A stretch of 64,000 nucleotides of DNA from Bacillota bacterium (GTDB lineage: Bacteria > Bacillota > Negativicutes > Sporomusales > UBA7701): assembly GCA_023415775.1 (NCBI GenBank), contig JAEZJM010000027.1, positions 1 through 64,000 on the forward strand, given 5' to 3'. Positions 60,901 to 64,000 of the stretch are shown piece by piece. The position numbers and the translations under genes were made by a program. Position 1 is the stretch's first letter. Each line of letters starts with the position of its first letter. A model generated the notes under the pieces. That model was not told where the DNA came from. It searched no databases and worked only from the letters and a program-made list of their open reading frames with translations.

Positions 60901-61445
60901 TTCACGCAATAGGCCTGGTCGAGTTCACCAGCATCGCCAGGGGCATCGAAGCGGCCGACGCCATGACCAAGCGAGCTGACGTAACGATACTGGTCGCCAA
61001 GCATCTCTGTCCCGGCAAATACATGGTGCTGGTCGGCGGCGATGTTTCTTCCGTCGAGCAGTCGGTCGCCGCCGGCGCCGAGCTTGCGCCCGAGAGCGTT
61101 CTCGACCAGTTCGTTATCCCCAACGTCCACCCGTCCATCCTGCCAGCGATCGGCGGCGGCAACGAGATGGCGGCAGTCAAAGCCATCGGCATCATCGAGA
61201 CCTTCAGCGTGGCTTCGTCGATCGAAGCGACCGACGCTGCCGTCAAGGCGGCCGACGTTGTGCCGATGCGCATGCATATCGCTTTCGGCATCGGCGGCAA
61301 GAGCTATAGCGTCGTCACCGGCGAAGTAGCCGCCGTCAAGGCGGCGGTGGCAACTGGCAGCGCCATCGCTTCCGAGAAGGGCATGCTGGTCTACAATATC
61401 GTCATTCCGCGTCCCCATAAACAGGTAATCGACAGCCTGCTATAA
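60897..61445 (+). CDS. pduT: PduT-type Fe-S shell protein (tandem BMC)
   Basis: A protein of 182 residues with two BMC domains. IHAIGLVEFTSIARGIEAADAMTK opens the first and AVKAIGIIETFSVASSIEATDAAVKAADV the second. Cys38 in KHLCPGKYMVLVGGD matches the pore cysteine that holds a 4Fe-4S cluster in Citrobacter and Salmonella PduT. The end VIPRPHKQV is typical. It likely relays electrons across the shell to or from the PduS protein. Confidence 0.93.
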   Translation: MIHAIGLVEFTSIARGIEAADAMTKRADVTILVAKHLCPGKYMVLVGGDVSSVEQSVAAGAELAPESVLDQFVIPNVHPSILPAIGGGNEMAAVKAIGIIETFSVASSIEATDAAVKAADVVPMRMHIAFGIGGKSYSVVTGEVAAVKAAVATGSAIASEKGMLVYNIVIPRPHKQVIDSLL

Positions 61446-61467
61446 GCTAGAAAAGGAGGTGCGGGTC

Positions 61468-62139
61468 TTGCGAAAACTGATTACCGTCACCGAGCTCAGG
61501 CAACTGGCCGCCGACGGCAAGCAGGCTATTATCCCGCCCGACAGCGTCCTCACGCCGTCGGCGCTCGACATGGCCAAGGAAATGGGCATAGCGCTCGTGT
61601 GGGAGCAAAAAGGGGAAAAAGCGGCCCGCAAACTGTGCGTCCCGCCCGCCCGCCCCCCGGCAACGGCCGGGAATGCTCCCGCGGTGGCCAAAGAAACATC
61701 TGGCGGTTGCCCGGAGCTGGGGGAAAGCGATATCCGGCTCATTGTCCGCAAGGTGCTCGACCAGACGCTGAAACCGGCCTGCCCCAACCCCCGCGTTACG
61801 CTGGTGAAGGGCGACCGCGTCGTCCTCGAACCCTTTGCAGAGGCTCCTCCCGGGCAGGACATCCGGCTCAAGGATGTCGTAACCGCGCGGGAGGCCAATC
61901 TGTGCGCCGGGTTTATGACCTTCGACCATTCCCGCCTGCCCTGGCATCTTACCTATGACGAAGTGGATTATGTCGTCGAAGGGACCTTCACCGTCCAAGC
62001 GGCCGACAAAACATACACCCTTAATGCTGGCGACGTCCTTTACATCCCCAAGGACACCAAGGTGGTCTTCGCGTCGTCGGAAAAGGCCCGCGTATTCTAT
62101 GTCACCTACCCCGCCAACTGGGCTGACCTAAAAGCCTAG
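61468..62139 (+). CDS. eutQ: Ethanolamine utilisation protein EutQ
   Basis: A protein of 223 residues with a TTG start chosen because AGGAGGT (61454-61460) is well spaced; an in-frame GTG overlaps that site. The N-terminal 45 residues carry the LTPSA module (PPDSVLTPSALDMAKEMGI), followed by a Pro-rich linker and a C-terminal cupin domain (GFMTFDHSRLPWHLTYDEVDYVVEG). EutQ has been reported to have acetate kinase activity in Salmonella. It is the last gene of the eut run. Confidence 0.94.
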   Translation: MRKLITVTELRQLAADGKQAIIPPDSVLTPSALDMAKEMGIALVWEQKGEKAARKLCVPPARPPATAGNAPAVAKETSGGCPELGESDIRLIVRKVLDQTLKPACPNPRVTLVKGDRVVLEPFAEAPPGQDIRLKDVVTAREANLCAGFMTFDHSRLPWHLTYDEVDYVVEGTFTVQAADKTYTLNAGDVLYIPKDTKVVFASSEKARVFYVTYPANWADLKA

Positions 62140-62318
62140 GGCGGGTGCCATAAAGGTGAGGGCGGCCCGTCGAAAGCGGAAGCCGGCCTGCTGATTCTGT
62201 TGTTTTCGCCGGTTTGCGGCAGCGAGAGAGGCGCTACAAAAAATTCGTTCCGGAGGTGATTCATCGGTCTTCGATTGTTGTGGGAAGCCAAATATTATAA
62301 GGGAGAGTGAAAAACGCC

Positions 62319-63584
62319 ATGTTCAACACGAGAAGGACAGCAATTGCCCTTGTAGTCTTGACCCTGTTCCTGCTTGCCAACATCGGTGCTGCGTTCGCGG
62401 CCGGCCAGGTTCTGACCCCCGGCAAATGGGCGCCGGATACTTACAAATCCATGCAGAAGCTTATCGACGAAAACGGCAAAAACAGCGCCGGTTACAAAGC
62501 TTCGAACAAGCCCTACGCGATGTTCGACTGGGACAACACCTGTATCATGAACGACACCGAAGAAGCCCTGTATATGTACCAGATCGAAAACCTGGCCTTC
62601 AAACTCACTCCTGAAGAAATGGGCGCTCTTGTGCGTAAAAACGTTCCCGAAGGCCCGTTCGTCAAGGACTACAATAATGCCGCCGGTCTGCCGGTCACCC
62701 TTGACGCAATCGCCACCGACATCGAAAGCAGCTATTCCTTTATCTACCACAACTACGCCGGCATGATGGGCACCATGAGCCTCGAAGACATCAAGAAAAC
62801 CGACCAGTACCTCGATTTCCGAGCCAAAATGTGGTACGCCTACGACGCCATTGGCGAAACCCACGGCACCAAAGTCAGCTATACCTGGGTTCTGTTCTTC
62901 TTCAAGAACATGACCACCGCCGAAGTGACGGCGCTGGCCGAAAAATCCAACGACTACGCCCTGGGCCAGGCCATCAAAAAGGATAAGTGGGTCAGCCCGG
63001 CCTCCCTGCCCGGCAAAGCCGGCGTCGTCGGCGCCTCCCGCACCACCGGCCTGCGTCTTACCGAAGAGATCGCCGACCTCATGCACACGCTGCGCGCCAA
63101 CGGCATCGACGTGTTCGTCTGCACCGCCTCGCTGGAAGACGTCGTCGCCGTTTTCGCCACCAACCCCAAATATGGCTATAGCCTGCCGCGTGAAAACATC
63201 ATCGGTATGCGTCTCAACAAAGTGAACGACGTTATCCAGGACACCTATAAAGACGGTTGGGTACAGACCGCCGAACACGGCAAGACCCTCGCCATCCAGC
63301 AGGTGCTCGCCAGCAAGTGCGGCTTCGGGCCCATCCTCGTCGCGGGCGACAGCTCGGGCGACTACAACATGATGACCGAATTCGCCGACGTCAAGCGCGT
63401 GCTGCTCGTCAACCGCCTCAAAGGCGGCAAATTCGGCAAACTGTGCGCTGAGGCTGCTGCCACCATCGGCAAGCCCGAAGCCAAGTACCTTCTCCAGGGT
63501 CGCGACGAGAACACCGGCCTGTGGATGCCGACCGAAAAGATGATCAAGCTCGGACGGACTACCCAGGTGCTGTTAGCGCAATAG
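62319..63584 (+). CDS. Secreted HAD-family phosphatase, possibly phosphoethanolamine/phosphocholine phosphatase
   Basis: A protein of 421 residues; ATG 62319 is chosen, though an in-frame GTG at 62307 (too close to GGGAG) is possible. Residues 1-27 are a signal peptide ending AAFA-AG. HAD motif I is DWDNTC near residue 67, motif III/IV is VAGDSSGDYNMM near residue 343. The NDTEEALYMYQIENLAFKLTP segment is like that of secreted HAD enzymes annotated as phosphorylcholine phosphatases. It follows eutQ after 179 bases, which suggests release of ethanolamine from phosphoethanolamine outside the membrane. The leader 62140-62318 shows no clear promoter. Confidence 0.85.
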   Translation: MFNTRRTAIALVVLTLFLLANIGAAFAAGQVLTPGKWAPDTYKSMQKLIDENGKNSAGYKASNKPYAMFDWDNTCIMNDTEEALYMYQIENLAFKLTPEEMGALVRKNVPEGPFVKDYNNAAGLPVTLDAIATDIESSYSFIYHNYAGMMGTMSLEDIKKTDQYLDFRAKMWYAYDAIGETHGTKVSYTWVLFFFKNMTTAEVTALAEKSNDYALGQAIKKDKWVSPASLPGKAGVVGASRTTGLRLTEEIADLMHTLRANGIDVFVCTASLEDVVAVFATNPKYGYSLPRENIIGMRLNKVNDVIQDTYKDGWVQTAEHGKTLAIQQVLASKCGFGPILVAGDSSGDYNMMTEFADVKRVLLVNRLKGGKFGKLCAEAAATIGKPEAKYLLQGRDENTGLWMPTEKMIKLGRTTQVLLAQ

Positions 63585-63644
63585 CGCATCCCGGCGCGTT
63601 GGCCATGGTTCGCAGACGTAGCCTTTTGCACTGAGAATTGTCTG

Positions 63645-63676
63645 AGAGGCAGCTTAACAGGCTGCCTCTTTTTTCT
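63645..63676 (+). terminator. Intrinsic terminator after the HAD phosphatase
   Basis: GAGGCAGC (63646-63653) pairs with GCTGCCTC (63661-63668) around a seven-base loop, followed by TTTTTT. The later stretch to 63820 shows no convincing gene. Confidence 0.9.
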
Positions 63677-63820
63677 GCGCGGGCGGAAACCTGTGAACCG
63701 AGGGAAAAACAAAAGGGATGCCGGAGGTATTTCAAATGGTGGGATATATTGGATTGTGCGCCAATACGGTTATGACTTAGTTTATCCGGTGAGGATCAGC
63801 GTTCTTCGGTATATGGTTTT

Positions 63821-63836
63821 TGGCATAAAAATTGCA
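63821..63836 (+). promoter_or_regulatory. Sigma-54 promoter
   Basis: TGGCATAAAAATTGCA matches the -24/-12 consensus TGGCAC-N5-TTGCA with one change; the GG and GC elements are exactly ten bases apart. It lies 56 bases before the ATG of the last gene. A sigma-54 activator is therefore needed for that transcript. Confidence 0.8.
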
Positions 63837-63891
63837 TCCTATATAGCTTCAGGATGCTTCGGCCCAGTTGGCCGACAATGCGGGAGATAAT

Positions 63892-64000
63892 ATGGCGAGA
63901 TTGCGTAAAAAAATAAATGAACATCTCCTTGAGACTAAAAATCTTCAACAAGTACTTGATAATCTGCCGGAGCCGATTTTTGTTACGGATTCCCGCGGGA
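63892..64000 (+). CDS. PAS-domain signalling protein, N-terminal part (partial)
   Basis: Only the first 36 residues are in the window. MARLRKKINEHLLETKNLQQVLDNLPEPIFVTDSRG is a short helix followed by the start of a PAS domain (NLPEPIFVTDSRG). Such a start is common in sigma-54 dependent activators and in sensor kinases. Its sigma-54 promoter favours the former or a target under such control. GCGGGAG precedes the ATG. Confidence 0.8.
   Translation, partial: MARLRKKINEHLLETKNLQQVLDNLPEPIFVTDSRG

Noticed and set aside
62140..62318. Third EutV leader before the HAD phosphatase
   Set aside because: A stem AGCG/CGCT with a seven-base loop exists at 62221-62235, but there is no terminator stem with a T run overlapping it.
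63693..63890. Small open frame of 65 codons before the last gene
   Set aside because: No good ribosome site, no recognisable product, and it covers the sigma-54 promoter.

Overview
The window is about 60% GC chromosomal DNA from a low-redox, Gram-positive-type bacterium (phylum Bacillota). The evidence is a complete tuf/S10/spc/alpha ribosomal superoperon with the zinc form of S14, an ECF transporter plus truA downstream of rplQ, the germination-type amidase CwlD (an endospore marker), the cdaA-cdaR-glmM-glmS cluster with a glmS ribozyme, and an EutVW-controlled ethanolamine operon. An anaerobic spore former, possibly a Negativicute of the Sporomusaceae type, fits best; the genus cannot be fixed from sequence alone.

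Layout. 1-15713: end of tuf, then rpsJ to rplQ in the canonical order, including secY, adk, map, a KOW protein, infA, rpmJ and rpoA. 16004-20425: energy-coupling module ecfA1-ecfA2-ecfT, truA, then rplM-rpsI behind their own promoter. 20555-25627: an unknown secreted protein, a monofunctional transglycosylase, CwlD and the three-gene AmmeMemoRadiSam system. 25704-36091: a DedA protein, then arginine synthesis argCJBDF, a GNAT enzyme, argGH and ilvE. 36261-43178: c-di-AMP synthase CdaA, its partner CdaR, an FAD protein, GlmM and GlmS, that is, signalling linked to UDP-GlcNAc supply. 43404-44477: a decayed IS3-family element. 44703-62139: a bacterial microcompartment locus for ethanolamine. 62319-63584: a secreted HAD phosphatase. 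63892-end: the start of a PAS-domain regulator behind a sigma-54 promoter.

The ethanolamine locus works as one system. The sensor kinase EutW and ANTAR regulator EutV are followed by cobT, eutS, eutP, an APC-type ethanolamine permease, a hexameric shell protein, eutA, eutB, eutC, eutL, a CoA-acylating aldehyde dehydrogenase, a second hexameric shell protein, an EutT-PduL fusion, a conserved eut protein of unknown role, eutN, a PduS-type Fe-S flavoprotein, a PduT-type shell protein with the Fe-S pore cysteine, and eutQ. It is therefore a hybrid of eut and pdu parts. Two leaders, before cobT and before the permease, share one architecture: a short hexaloop hairpin whose 3' arm overlaps the 5' arm of a long intrinsic terminator, as expected for EutV antitermination.

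Other points that stand out are a four-copy intergenic repeat whose conserved core is framed by locus-specific inverted arms, a CobT reading frame running 98 bases into eutS, a shared LTPSA module in three eut proteins, and a secreted HAD phosphatase beside the eut operon that could supply ethanolamine from its phospho-form.
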